A stretch of DNA of 56,589 bases. It comes from an uncultured beta proteobacterium (GTDB lineage Bacteria; Pseudomonadota; Gammaproteobacteria; Burkholderiales; SG8-39). Shown piece after piece: positions 29,401 through 35,828 of this stretch (position 1 is the first letter of the stretch; each line of letters begins with the position of its first letter). Under the pieces are notes generated by a model, which was given only the letters and a program-made list of their open reading frames with translations, did no database searches and had not been told where the DNA came from. A program made the translations under genes and the position numbers. The stretch is from positions 1 to 56,589 of the forward strand of contig CADEDU010000043.1 of assembly GCA_902826155.1 (NCBI GenBank). Reading direction: 5' to 3'.

Positions 29401-29982
29401 GCGGGTTCGAAGGTGCTCTATTTCGCCGGCTACAAGAAGATCATCGACCGCTACAAGATCGAAGAGATCGAGCGTGCCGCCGACGTCGTGGTGTGGTGCT
29501 GCGACGAGGAGCCGGGCTTTCAGCCCAGCCGTCCCCAGGACCTCGCCTTCGTCGGCAACATCGTGCAGGCGATGGAGGCCTACGCCTCCGGACGACTGGG
29601 CAAGCAGCCGCTCAGCATGCTCGACACCGACCGCGTCATCGCCATCGGTTCCGATCGCATGATGGCCGCCGTCGGTCAGGCGCGACATGGCGTGCTCAAG
29701 CCCTACCTCAAGCCCGCGCACTGCGCGCTCGGTTCGATCAACTCGCCGATGCAGTGCATGATGAAAGAGATCTGCGCGCAGTGCCTGCAGGCGCATCGCG
29801 ATCCGCAGACCGGCAAGGTGAGCTACGTCTACTCCTGCTTCAACCAGGACCAGCCGCTCGACGCAGTCAACTTCGGCGTGCTGGCCGACCGCCTGAAGCA
29901 GAACTCGCTGCAGGAAAAACTCACCGCGCAGTGGCTCAGGCACTGCCGGCCGGGATTGAAACGGGTGCGCACGCTGGTCTAG
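26437..29982 (+). CDS. Nfn-like fused FAD/Fe-S pyridine-nucleotide oxidoreductase
   Basis: An 1181-residue multidomain flavoprotein. Residues 1-240 are helical and not recognised. Next is a GltD/DPD-type Fe-S region with C251, C254, C262, C292 (GCPLEEK) and C332, C335, C339. An FAD Rossmann fold follows (GLGPAG, 398-403), then a second nucleotide fold (VVIGGG, about 573-578). From about 850 there is a ferredoxin-reductase/PyrK-like module with FQPGQFY near 884-890 and LLAGGGLGNA near 968-977. It ends in a cysteine set C1107, C1113, C1116, C1134 suited to a [2Fe-2S] cluster. This order equals NfnB followed by NfnA in one chain. It probably moves electrons between NAD(P)H and FdxA; bifurcation is only a hypothesis. 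Confidence 0.8.
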   Translation: MAGIDEALGRFGLQFSDLYSHTGLGKLDARFLEFLTTADAACAAKLQTARSAPAPLAAKDESTLILELAPHLDRFVAQLFGIADDALALAHRHDELAPLYDIKRSFVQRKAVAKYKADQAAGFDGAALERALAQRMGGNIDEVRDEVRFAHHVTSWLQDEAANAAALDEALRYASWALFTEAGRARNAAGVLFKQPQKVDPLNLVQHSAVSERDSVKSFRIDPHHLREREGFKLTDAGMELTGALDHINYCIWCHKQGKDSCSKGLRDKADPAQPQRVTFKKSQFNVNLAGCPLEEKISEFHSAKAAGLSIAALAVITIDNPMTAATGHRICNDCMKACIYQKQEPVNIPQAETRTLKDVLALPYGFEIYGLLTRWNPLHLRRPFPLAPTNKKVLVVGLGPAGFSLAHHLMNDGHTVVGIDGLKIEPLPERFSGVRPDGSRVAFEPIRDVTTLYESLDERVMAGFGGVAEYGITVRWDKNFLKVVRLLIERREQFAMIGGVRFGGTVTLEQAMALGFDHVALCMGAGKPTTLDIPNGLARGVRTASDFLMALQLTGAAKEESLANMQLRLPAVVIGGGLTAIDTATESLAYYVVQVEKFLQRYETLAAEVGEDVIRDKWDGEERQIAEEFLAHGRAIRTERLKAQQEQRAPRIIPLLHKWGGVTIAYRRRLIDSPSYTLNHEEVEKALEEGIVFSEGLSPLAVDVDDYGAVNGIKFSKQTLGADGKWQAAGEHRLPAHTVFVAAGTQPNTVLAREDARHFVLDGKYFRACDEAGDPIKPQFSISKPERADVLLSRLADGRFVSFFGDLHPSFFGNVVKALGSTKQGYPVVSRVLAQRTPHNTKDARAFIDEMNSLMRAAVHAVKRLTPTIVEVIVKAPLAARNFQPGQFYRLQNYETLAPRVSGTRMQMEGLALTGAWVDRAQGLVSTIVLEMGGSSDLCAMLTPGESVILMGPTGAPTHIQPNETVLLAGGGLGNAVLFSIGQAFRAAGSKVLYFAGYKKIIDRYKIEEIERAADVVVWCCDEEPGFQPSRPQDLAFVGNIVQAMEAYASGRLGKQPLSMLDTDRVIAIGSDRMMAAVGQARHGVLKPYLKPAHCALGSINSPMQCMMKEICAQCLQAHRDPQTGKVSYVYSCFNQDQPLDAVNFGVLADRLKQNSLQEKLTAQWLRHCRPGLKRVRTLV

Positions 29983-30029
29983 CGTCGCGGTGATCCAGCC
30001 GCGCAACGGCGGCAACGAGGCATAGAACC

Positions 30030-30782
30030 ATGGAACTGCGTCTGGACGGCAAGATCGCGCTGGTCACCGGCGCCTCCTCGGGCCTGGGCGAGCGCTTCGC
30101 CACCGCGCTCGCCGACTCCGGCGCGAAGGTCGCGCTCGCCGCGCGGCGCGTCGACCGGCTGCAGACACTCGACCAGGCGATCCGCCAGCGTGGCGGCGCC
30201 GCCTTCCCGGTCGCGATGGATGTCACCAGGCTCGCCGATATCGAAGCCGCGGTCGAGCGAATCGAACGCGAGTTCGGCCCGATCGACATCCTGGTCAACA
30301 ATTCCGGCGTATCAGTCACCAAGAAGCTCGGCGACTACGACGAAGCCGATTACGACCACGTGATGGACACCAACACCAAGGGCGCGTTCTTCGTCGCGCA
30401 GACGGTGGGCAAGCGCATGGTCGCGCGCGGCGGCGGCCGGATCATCAACATCGCCTCGGTCGCCGGCCTGAAGAACCTCTCGCGCATCAGCGTGTACGGC
30501 ATGTCGAAGGCCGCCGTCATCCACATGACCCGTGCGATGGCCGGCGAATGGGCTCGCTTCGGCGTCAATGTGAACGTGATCTGTCCTGGTTACATCGAGA
30601 CCGAGCTCAACCGCGACTACTGGGCCACCGACGGCGGCAGGAAGCTGACGGCGCTGCTGCCGCGCAAGCGCGTCGGACAACCGCAGGATCTGGACGGGTT
30701 GATCGTCTATCTCGCCGCCGACGCCAGCGGTTTCGTCAACGGCGCGGTGATCGCGGCCGACGACGGATTGAGCATCACTTGA
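30030..30782 (+). CDS. SDR-family NAD(P)-dependent oxidoreductase
   Basis: A classical short-chain dehydrogenase of 250 residues with TGASSGLGE (13-21) for the cofactor and NNSG at the end of beta 4. The active site has Ser in INIASVAGL with YGMSK. The acidic end of beta 2 is replaced by AARR, which suggests NADP(H). Substrate unknown, but proximity to the redox operon (47 bases after the Nfn-like gene, same strand) suggests cotranscription. It converges on the TPR lipoprotein gene across a palindromic gap. Confidence 0.87.
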   Translation: MELRLDGKIALVTGASSGLGERFATALADSGAKVALAARRVDRLQTLDQAIRQRGGAAFPVAMDVTRLADIEAAVERIEREFGPIDILVNNSGVSVTKKLGDYDEADYDHVMDTNTKGAFFVAQTVGKRMVARGGGRIINIASVAGLKNLSRISVYGMSKAAVIHMTRAMAGEWARFGVNVNVICPGYIETELNRDYWATDGGRKLTALLPRKRVGQPQDLDGLIVYLAADASGFVNGAVIAADDGLSIT

Positions 30783-30787
30783 TGCCC

Positions 30788-30807
30788 GTCGCGCGCTCCA
30801 GCGCGAC
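30788..30807. terminator. Palindrome between convergent genes
   Basis: A perfect 7-bp stem GTCGCGC/GCGCGAC with a 6-base loop fills the 28-bp gap between the SDR gene and the convergent TPR gene. No U-run follows in either direction, so it would be a weak or factor-dependent bidirectional terminator. Confidence 0.35.
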
Positions 30808-30810
30808 ACG

Positions 30811-31518
30811 TCATCGCATGCCCTCGCTCGCGCCCGGCAGCGCGGCCAGCCGATCGGCCAGCGCCGGGCTCATTGCACGCAGGCGCCGCGCAACGTCATC
30901 GCGCTCGTTCAGGCGGCCCTCGGCGTGCTCGATCAAACCCAGCCCGTACCACGCCTCCGCCGTGCGCGGCGCCAGACGAATCGCCTCGCGATACGCCAAG
31001 CGCGCCGGACTGAACTGACCCTGCTCGCGGCGGATCTCGCCCATCAGATAGAACGTGAACGGTGCATCGCGCGCCACCTCGAGCGAGCGCTCCAGCGTGT
31101 GCAGCGACTTCATCCATGCACCATCGTTGCGTTGCGCCTGCGCCAGCATGTGCCAGCCCTCGAGCGCCTGCGGATCGATCGCCACCGAACGGCTCAGCGC
31201 ATCAGCGGACTCACCCCAGCGTGCCTGCCGTCCGAGCGCATAGCCGCGCACCAGCCACCATTCGGCGCTGAGCGGATCCTTGGCCAGGCTCTGGTCGGCC
31301 AGCGTGACGATCGCCGGCCAGTCTTCCTTGGCGTGAAGCGCGCCCAGTTGCTCCTGCACCGGCATCGGCAGCGTCCTGAAATTGGCCAGGAACGTGGGGA
31401 TGGTCCCGTCGGGAATCAGCGCGAACAGCAGCTGTTGCGGCAGCGTGCAGCCGTGCAGCAGCAGCGCGGCGAGCGCACCGATGAACCAAGGGAACCAGGG
31501 CTGGAGGAGACTGCGCAT
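30811..31518 (-). CDS. TPR-repeat lipoprotein
   Basis: ATG 31518 gives a 235-residue protein with a signal sequence (MRSLLQPWFPWFIGALAALL) and a lipobox-like LHGC, placing the lipidated cysteine at residue 24. The mature part carries three to four TPR-like helical pairs with motifs such as AEWWLVRGYALGRQARWGES and APRTAEAWYGLGLIEHAEGR. It is probably a membrane-anchored scaffold protein; no partner is evident. The open frame starts 65 codons earlier but that part is arginine-rich shadow. The His at lipobox -2 is unusual. Confidence 0.75.
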   Translation of the reverse strand: MRSLLQPWFPWFIGALAALLLHGCTLPQQLLFALIPDGTIPTFLANFRTLPMPVQEQLGALHAKEDWPAIVTLADQSLAKDPLSAEWWLVRGYALGRQARWGESADALSRSVAIDPQALEGWHMLAQAQRNDGAWMKSLHTLERSLEVARDAPFTFYLMGEIRREQGQFSPARLAYREAIRLAPRTAEAWYGLGLIEHAEGRLNERDDVARRLRAMSPALADRLAALPGASEGMR

Positions 31519-31622
31519 GGGAAGCCGGCGCGCGCATCGAGGCAGACGCGCAAGCGTGCGCAGGCAGGCGGGGTCCGTCGAGGAAGTGTGTCGCAGGCCG
31601 CGCGCAGCGCCTGCCGGCGCAC

Positions 31623-31820
31623 TCAGTCGGTCTGATAGACGTAAGGCTTCTGCTTCACCTTGGCGTCCTGGGTGCGATTGAGCTCGTCCGGATCGAGCTT
31701 CTTGTCCCACCACAGCGCGCGCCCTTTGCGCTGCTCCTCGACGATGTGCGGCTTCTCGGCCAGCAACCCGCGGATGAACTGGGTGATGTCGGATTCGTAG
31801 GGTTTGCGGAACAGAGGCAT
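31623..31820 (-). CDS. DUF3460-family small protein
   Basis: A 65-residue protein from ATG 31820 that begins MPLFRKPYESDITQFIRGLL and contains KGRALWWDKKLDPDE. These features recall DUF3460, a short family from Burkholderiales whose function is unknown. The open frame has 31 more codons upstream that include the tandem-repeat region and are not family-like. It lies 104 bases upstream of the TPR lipoprotein gene on the same strand. Confidence 0.75.
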   Translation of the reverse strand: MPLFRKPYESDITQFIRGLLAEKPHIVEEQRKGRALWWDKKLDPDELNRTQDAKVKQKPYVYQTD

Positions 31821-31863
31821 GGCAGCGGGCGAGTGGAGACTACGAACCAAGGCGACAAGACGA

Positions 31864-31896
31864 CGATGAAGCGTCGATGAAGCGTCGATGAAGCGG
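31864..31896. repeat. Three 11-bp tandem repeats
   Basis: CGATGAAGCGT occurs at 31864-31874 and 31875-31885, with a one-base variant at 31886-31896. They lie in the 423-bp gap (31821-32243) upstream of the DUF3460 gene. The rest of this gap holds only the promoter and LexA-like site described separately. Confidence 0.7.
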
Positions 31897-32067
31897 TGGC
31901 GATTATCGCCCACACCTGCGGTCGCGCCAATCCAAATGCCACAAATCTTTCCTGTGCAGCTGAAGTTGGCCGCTCAAACCGATGAACCGGAACGACTTTC
32001 CCGGGCGGATTCGAATCTCGCGCCGGGCATGATCGCGCGCTGCGTGACGCGCGCCACAAAGCATCGT

Positions 32068-32103
32068 TTGCCAAACGCCCGATTACTGTATAAAGATATA
32101 AGC
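32068..32103 (+). promoter_or_regulatory. Candidate promoter with a LexA-like half-site
   Basis: TTGCCA (32068-32073) is followed after 15 bases by TATAAA (32089-32094), or after 17 by TAAAGA. Overlapping the -10 is TACTGTATAAAGATATAAGC (32084-32103). Its left half matches the SOS-box half TACTGTATA exactly, while the right half is poor (ATAA in place of ACAG). It drives toward the small protein at 32244, with a leader of about 140 bases. LexA control is a suggestion only. Confidence 0.4.
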
Positions 32104-32243
32104 TGTGCGTGCATCCACCAGGGTACGCACGCCGCGAAACGGTGTCATGCCGCGGCGGCAGCCGTCTTCATCATGCCGTCGTTGCGGGCCGTCGCGGCTG
32201 AATTTTTGTCCAGCACGATTTCACCCCAGGGAGGAAGGCAATC

Positions 32244-32726
32244 ATGAATACCACACACACCCTCAAACTGTTGACGGCGCTGTCCAACGGCACCGATCCG
32301 TTCACCGGCGAAGCGTTTCCCGCCGACAGTCCTTACCAACGCCCCGAGATCGTCCGCGCCCTGTTCCAGGCGGTGCGCCAGCTCGAAGCATCCGCTGCCG
32401 CCCCGGCGACGACCGCCAAAGCCGCCCGCACGCCTGCGGCAGCCAATGCCCAGCGCCCCGCCAATGCCGGCAAACCCTGGAACAAGGACGAAGACGACAC
32501 CCTGTTGGGCGCCTACGACGGCGGCGCCCCCATCGATGAGCTGGCGCAGTCGCACGGGCGCAGCCGCCTGGGGGTCGAGGCCCGTCTGGCCAAGTTCGGC
32601 CGCGTGCCGATGCCCGAGCGGGTGCGCTCCCGCCAGGAACGCAGTGAAACCCCGCCCGCCGAAGCTATCAACGAGCCGATGCAGATCCGGCAGCCGGCGC
32701 GAGTCGTCTATCAGGTGCACGCCTGA
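32244..32726 (+). CDS. Small protein with a C-terminal Myb/HTH-like region
   Basis: A 160-residue protein of unknown function. The N terminus (THTLKLLTALSNGTDPFTGE) is followed by an Ala/Pro-rich linker. Around 75-125 lies GKPWNKDEDDTLLGAYDGG followed by DELAQSHGRSRLGVEARL, which resembles a short SANT/Myb-like or helix-turn-helix unit and suggests DNA binding. GGAGGAAGG precedes ATG 32244. A LexA-like half-site overlaps its promoter and lexA follows 262 bases later, so a link to the SOS response is possible but unproven. Confidence 0.7.
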   Translation: MNTTHTLKLLTALSNGTDPFTGEAFPADSPYQRPEIVRALFQAVRQLEASAAAPATTAKAARTPAAANAQRPANAGKPWNKDEDDTLLGAYDGGAPIDELAQSHGRSRLGVEARLAKFGRVPMPERVRSRQERSETPPAEAINEPMQIRQPARVVYQVHA

Positions 32727-32734
32727 TCGGAGGA

Positions 32735-32747
32735 AGGTGAAGGGTGA
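32735..32747 (+). repeat. Copy of the dispersed 13-mer AGGTGAAGGGTGA
   Basis: Nine bases after the preceding stop codon. The same 13 bases occur at 38353-38365 and, inverted, at 38505-38517 inside dnaE2, and a related string lies before argD (about 41691-41720). Confidence 0.8.
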
Positions 32748-32784
32748 ATGCCCGAGATTCGACGATATCGCTCTCGCGCAGAGC

Positions 32785-32833
32785 AAGGGGCGCTGATTTC
32801 AGCAGCGGCATATCGCCAATTCACGCCCCTTTT
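32785..32833 (+). terminator. Large stem-loop ending in TTTT
   Basis: AAGGGGCG (32785-32792) pairs with CGCCCCTT (32824-32831). The loop holds a second stem GCTGA/TCAGC, and four T close the structure. A separate 5-bp hairpin (32770-32784) precedes it. It probably ends the transcript of the 160-residue protein before the A+T-rich lexA region. Confidence 0.45.
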
Positions 32834-32975
32834 AAAGTAATAAATCAATACTAATCAATATGTTATGAAATATTTCTATATTTAATATCTCATGTGATAC
32901 TTGAGATAAATGGATCTAAGTATTTTCATATATATCAAATAGATATTAAATAAATCTAATCTAATTTCAATAATG
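32832..32975 (+). promoter_or_regulatory. A+T-rich palindromic control region of lexA-imuA-imuB-dnaE2
   Basis: About 140 bases of almost pure A/T stand out sharply from the G+C-rich surroundings. They contain a perfect 12-bp inverted repeat TATTTAATATCT / AGATATTAAATA (32879-32890 and 32941-32952) and, nested in it, TATCTCA-N9-TGAGATA (32886-32892 and 32902-32908). GAAATATTTC is a further palindrome. Many -10-like hexamers make exact promoter placement impossible. I find no CTGT-N8-ACAG box here. Confidence 0.6.
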
Positions 32976-32988
32976 GAGTGCCTTGCTC

Positions 32989-33594
32989 ATGGCAACCGAC
33001 CTCACGCCCCGTCAAGCTGAAATCCTGACCCTGATCCGCGACGCGATTGAAGCCACCGGCTTCCCGCCCACCCGCGCCGAGATCTGTCAGGCCTTCGGTT
33101 TTCGTTCACCCAACGCCGCCGAGGAACATCTGCGCGCCCTGGCCCGCAAAGGGGCGATCGAGATCCAGGATGGCTCGGCACGCGGCATTCGCCTCACCGA
33201 AAGTCTCGGCATCCCGCTGATCGGCCGGGTCGCGGCCGGCTCGCCGATCCTGGCTGAAGCGCACATCCAGGGCCGCTACCAGATCGACGCAGGCCTGTTC
33301 AATCCGCGCGCCGATTACCTGCTCAAGGTGCGCGGCCTGAGCATGCGCGACGCCGGCATCCTCGATGGCGACCTGCTGGCGGTCCATCGCACCAGCGAGG
33401 CGCGCAGTGGCCAGATCGTGGTGGCGCGGCTCGACAGCGACGTCACCGTGAAGCGGCTGCGCCGGCGCGGTGCGATCGTCGAACTGGTGCCCGAGAACCC
33501 GGATTTCGACACCATCGCCGTCGACACCCGCGAAACGCCGGTGACGATCGAAGGCATCGCAGTGGGGTTGGTGCGCAACAACCGGGTGCTCTGA
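32989..33594 (+). CDS. lexA: LexA repressor
   Basis: SOS repressor that self-cleaves on activated RecA. The 201-residue protein has a winged-helix DNA-binding domain (1-70) with recognition segment [18 protein letters not shown]. The cleavage site is A83-G84, the catalytic Ser is S118 (GLSMRDAG) and the Lys is K155 (VTVK). The recognition helix is the same as in E. coli LexA, predicting an operator CTGT-N8-ACAG. ATG 32989 has GGAG upstream; a TTG two codons earlier is in frame. It heads the mutagenesis cassette, with imuA after 23 bases. Confidence 0.95.
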   Translation: MATDLTPRQAEILTLIRDAIEATGFPPTRAEICQAFGFRSPNAAEEHLRALARKGAIEIQDGSARGIRLTESLGIPLIGRVAAGSPILAEAHIQGRYQIDAGLFNPRADYLLKVRGLSMRDAGILDGDLLAVHRTSEARSGQIVVARLDSDVTVKRLRRRGAIVELVPENPDFDTIAVDTRETPVTIEGIAVGLVRNNRVL

Positions 33595-33617
33595 ATGCAG
33601 GCGGTGAGCGCACTCAC

Positions 33618-34412
33618 ATGTCCGATCTGGCCAAGCTCCTCGAACACCCTGCCCTGTGGCGCGGCGATGCGCTCGCGCGAGTGCGCTCGGGCAGCCTGCC
33701 GACCGGGTCCGATCGGCTCGATCGCGAACTGCCCGGCGGCGGCTGGCCCACCGGCGCGCTCACCGAGATCCTGCTCGAGCGCCACGGCATCGGTGAGCTG
33801 AGCCTGCTGCTGCCCGCGCTCGCCCGATTGTCCGCCGGCGGTCGCTGGCTCACCTGGATCGCGCCCCCGCACACCCCTTTTGCACCGCACCTGGCGACAA
33901 CCGGCATCGATCTGCGCCGGCTGATCGTCGTGCAACCCACCGCGCGCACCGGTCAGCCATGCCGCGTGCCGCGCGACGACATCGCACTACAGGACACGCT
34001 GTGGTCGACCGAGCAGACCTTGCGCGCCAATCTGTGCGGCGCGGTACTCGCGTGGCTGCCGCAGGCCGCGGTGAACGGCCGTGGTGCGCGTGCCCGCACC
34101 AGCGCGGCAAGCGTGCACTACACGGCGCTGCGCCGTCTGCAGTTGGCGGCCGAGCACAGCGAAACGTTCGTGGTGCTGTTTCGTCCGGCGCAAGCCGCGA
34201 GCGAGGCTTCGCCTGCGGCGCTGCGCCTTGCACTCAATCCGGCCAGCAACGGCCGGCTCGCCGTGCACATCCTCAAGCGCCGCGGTGTTGCCGCCGAGGC
34301 ACCGGTCATCCTCGATTTGAAGCGCCCTCATGCTGTGGATCGCCATTACGCTCCCGCACCTGCCGCTGGAAGTCTTCCTGCGCAGCGTCTCGGCAGCAAC
34401 GTGCTCAACTGA
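33618..34412 (+). CDS. imuA: ImuA, SOS mutagenesis accessory protein
   Basis: RecA-like protein of the ImuA-ImuB-DnaE2 translesion mutasome (also called SulA-like or RecA-NT). The 264 residues include GSDRLDRELPGGGWPTGALTE and LSLLLPALARLSAGGRWLTWI, typical of the family. The canonical Walker A is degenerate: no GxxGxGK is present, consistent with an accessory role. It lies between lexA and imuB and its 3' end overlaps imuB by 83 bases, so its last 28 codons are shared DNA. Confidence 0.88.
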   Translation: MSDLAKLLEHPALWRGDALARVRSGSLPTGSDRLDRELPGGGWPTGALTEILLERHGIGELSLLLPALARLSAGGRWLTWIAPPHTPFAPHLATTGIDLRRLIVVQPTARTGQPCRVPRDDIALQDTLWSTEQTLRANLCGAVLAWLPQAAVNGRGARARTSAASVHYTALRRLQLAAEHSETFVVLFRPAQAASEASPAALRLALNPASNGRLAVHILKRRGVAAEAPVILDLKRPHAVDRHYAPAPAAGSLPAQRLGSNVLN

Positions 34413-35790
34413 GGCGAGCAGCGAGCCCTGGATCGTCGTCGACGCGCATGCCGTGTCGGTCGCCAACGAGGCCGCGCTTGCCAAGGGGGTGCGACCGGGC
34501 ATGGCGCTGGCCGCAGCGTACGCGCTGGCGCACACGCTGCGCGTCAAGCAACGCGATCCGCTGAGCGAGGCCGAGGCGTTGCGTGCGCTGGCGGCCTGGG
34601 CCGGGCAATTCACGCCCAATGTCACGATCGAGGATGGCGCCGGGCTGCTGCTCGAAGTGTCGGGCAGCCTCAAGTTGTTCGGTGGCATCGCGCCCATCCT
34701 GCGCGCGTTGCGTGCCGGCATGAGCGAGCTGGGCTTCACCGCGGCGATCGCTGCTGCGGTCACCGCGCGTGCGGCGTGGTGGCTCGCACGCAGCGGCAAG
34801 GAAACGCTGGCGCAGCATCTCGACGAGTTGCCGGCGAAGCTGGCGGCGCTGCCGATCGACGCGCTGGGGTGGCCCGGCGAGGCACTCACGACGCTGCAAG
34901 CCGTCGGCGTCAACACGCTCGGCGAAGCGATGGCATTGCCGCGCAATGGCTTCGCGCGCCGCTTCGGGCAGCGCCTGCTCGATCAGCTCGATCAGGCCCG
35001 CGGGCGCCTGGCCGATCCACGCTCGTACTTCGTGCCGCCCGAGCAGTTCCGTTCACGGCTCGAGCTGCCGGCCGCGGTCGAGCAGGCGAGTGCGTTGCTG
35101 TTCGCGACCCGACGATTGCTGGTCGAGCTGGGCGGATACCTGCGTGCGCGTACCTGCGGCGTGCAGCAATTTCGGCTGCGGCTCGAACACGACGACGCGC
35201 CATTCACCGAGCTCGTGTTCAATCTGGTCGCACCCGGCCACGATGAAGCGCACCTGGCGCTGCTCGCGCGCGAGCGCTTCGATCAGCTCGTGCTGCGCGC
35301 GCCGGTGTACCAGATCACCCTCGAAGCCGACACGCTCGTTGCGCTTGCCGGTGCCAGCCTGACGCTGTTTCACGACCACTACAGCACCGACACCGACTGG
35401 AACAAGCTGGTGGAGCGCCTGCGCGCCCGGCTGGGTCATGCGGCCGTGCACGGCCTGACCATCGTCGCGGAGCATCGGCCCGAGTACGCGGTGCGCCGCG
35501 CCGAACTCACCGAACCACGCAAAGCGCCGCAGCGCGCCGTCACCTCACCGGTCGACCGGCCGCTTTGGCTGCTCACCACGCCGCGGCCGCTGGTGGAGGT
35601 CGATGCCAAGCCGTATCTGCGCGGTCCGCTGGCACTGGTGGCCGGGCCGGAGCGGATCGAATCGGGCTGGTGGGACGGCCACGATGTGCGCCGCGATTAC
35701 TTCATCGCGCAGGACATCGATCGCAGCCTGCTGTGGGTGTATCGCGATCCGGCGGCGGCAGGCTGGTTTCTGCACGGGCTGTTCGCCTGA
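34330..35790 (+). CDS. imuB: ImuB, catalytically inactive Y-family polymerase-like protein
   Basis: Hub of the translesion mutasome that connects DnaE2, ImuA and the beta clamp. The 486-residue protein begins [17 protein letters not shown], the family start. It retains Y-family fold segments but its palm lacks the acidic catalytic cluster in the SLKLFGG region, as expected. Helix-hairpin-helix-like and little-finger-like regions follow. The C-terminal third includes [19 protein letters not shown], typical of ImuB. Start ATG 34330 lies within imuA. dnaE2 begins 38 bases after its stop. Confidence 0.9.
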   Translation: MLWIAITLPHLPLEVFLRSVSAATCSTEASSEPWIVVDAHAVSVANEAALAKGVRPGMALAAAYALAHTLRVKQRDPLSEAEALRALAAWAGQFTPNVTIEDGAGLLLEVSGSLKLFGGIAPILRALRAGMSELGFTAAIAAAVTARAAWWLARSGKETLAQHLDELPAKLAALPIDALGWPGEALTTLQAVGVNTLGEAMALPRNGFARRFGQRLLDQLDQARGRLADPRSYFVPPEQFRSRLELPAAVEQASALLFATRRLLVELGGYLRARTCGVQQFRLRLEHDDAPFTELVFNLVAPGHDEAHLALLARERFDQLVLRAPVYQITLEADTLVALAGASLTLFHDHYSTDTDWNKLVERLRARLGHAAVHGLTIVAEHRPEYAVRRAELTEPRKAPQRAVTSPVDRPLWLLTTPRPLVEVDAKPYLRGPLALVAGPERIESGWWDGHDVRRDYFIAQDIDRSLLWVYRDPAAAGWFLHGLFA

Positions 35791-35828
35791 AACTCCCGGC
35801 CCATGCTCACCGTTCACGCCCCTCGCTC

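Noticed and set aside
27895..30015. 706-codon frame antisense to the Nfn-like gene
   Set aside because: Composition artefact; the sense strand has clear cofactor motifs.
31864..31896. CRISPR-like array
   Set aside because: Three 11-bp units are contiguous with no spacers; it is a simple tandem repeat.
32832..32975. Prophage or integrative-element attachment site
   Set aside because: No integrase, tRNA target or direct-repeat boundary nearby; base composition alone does not support it.
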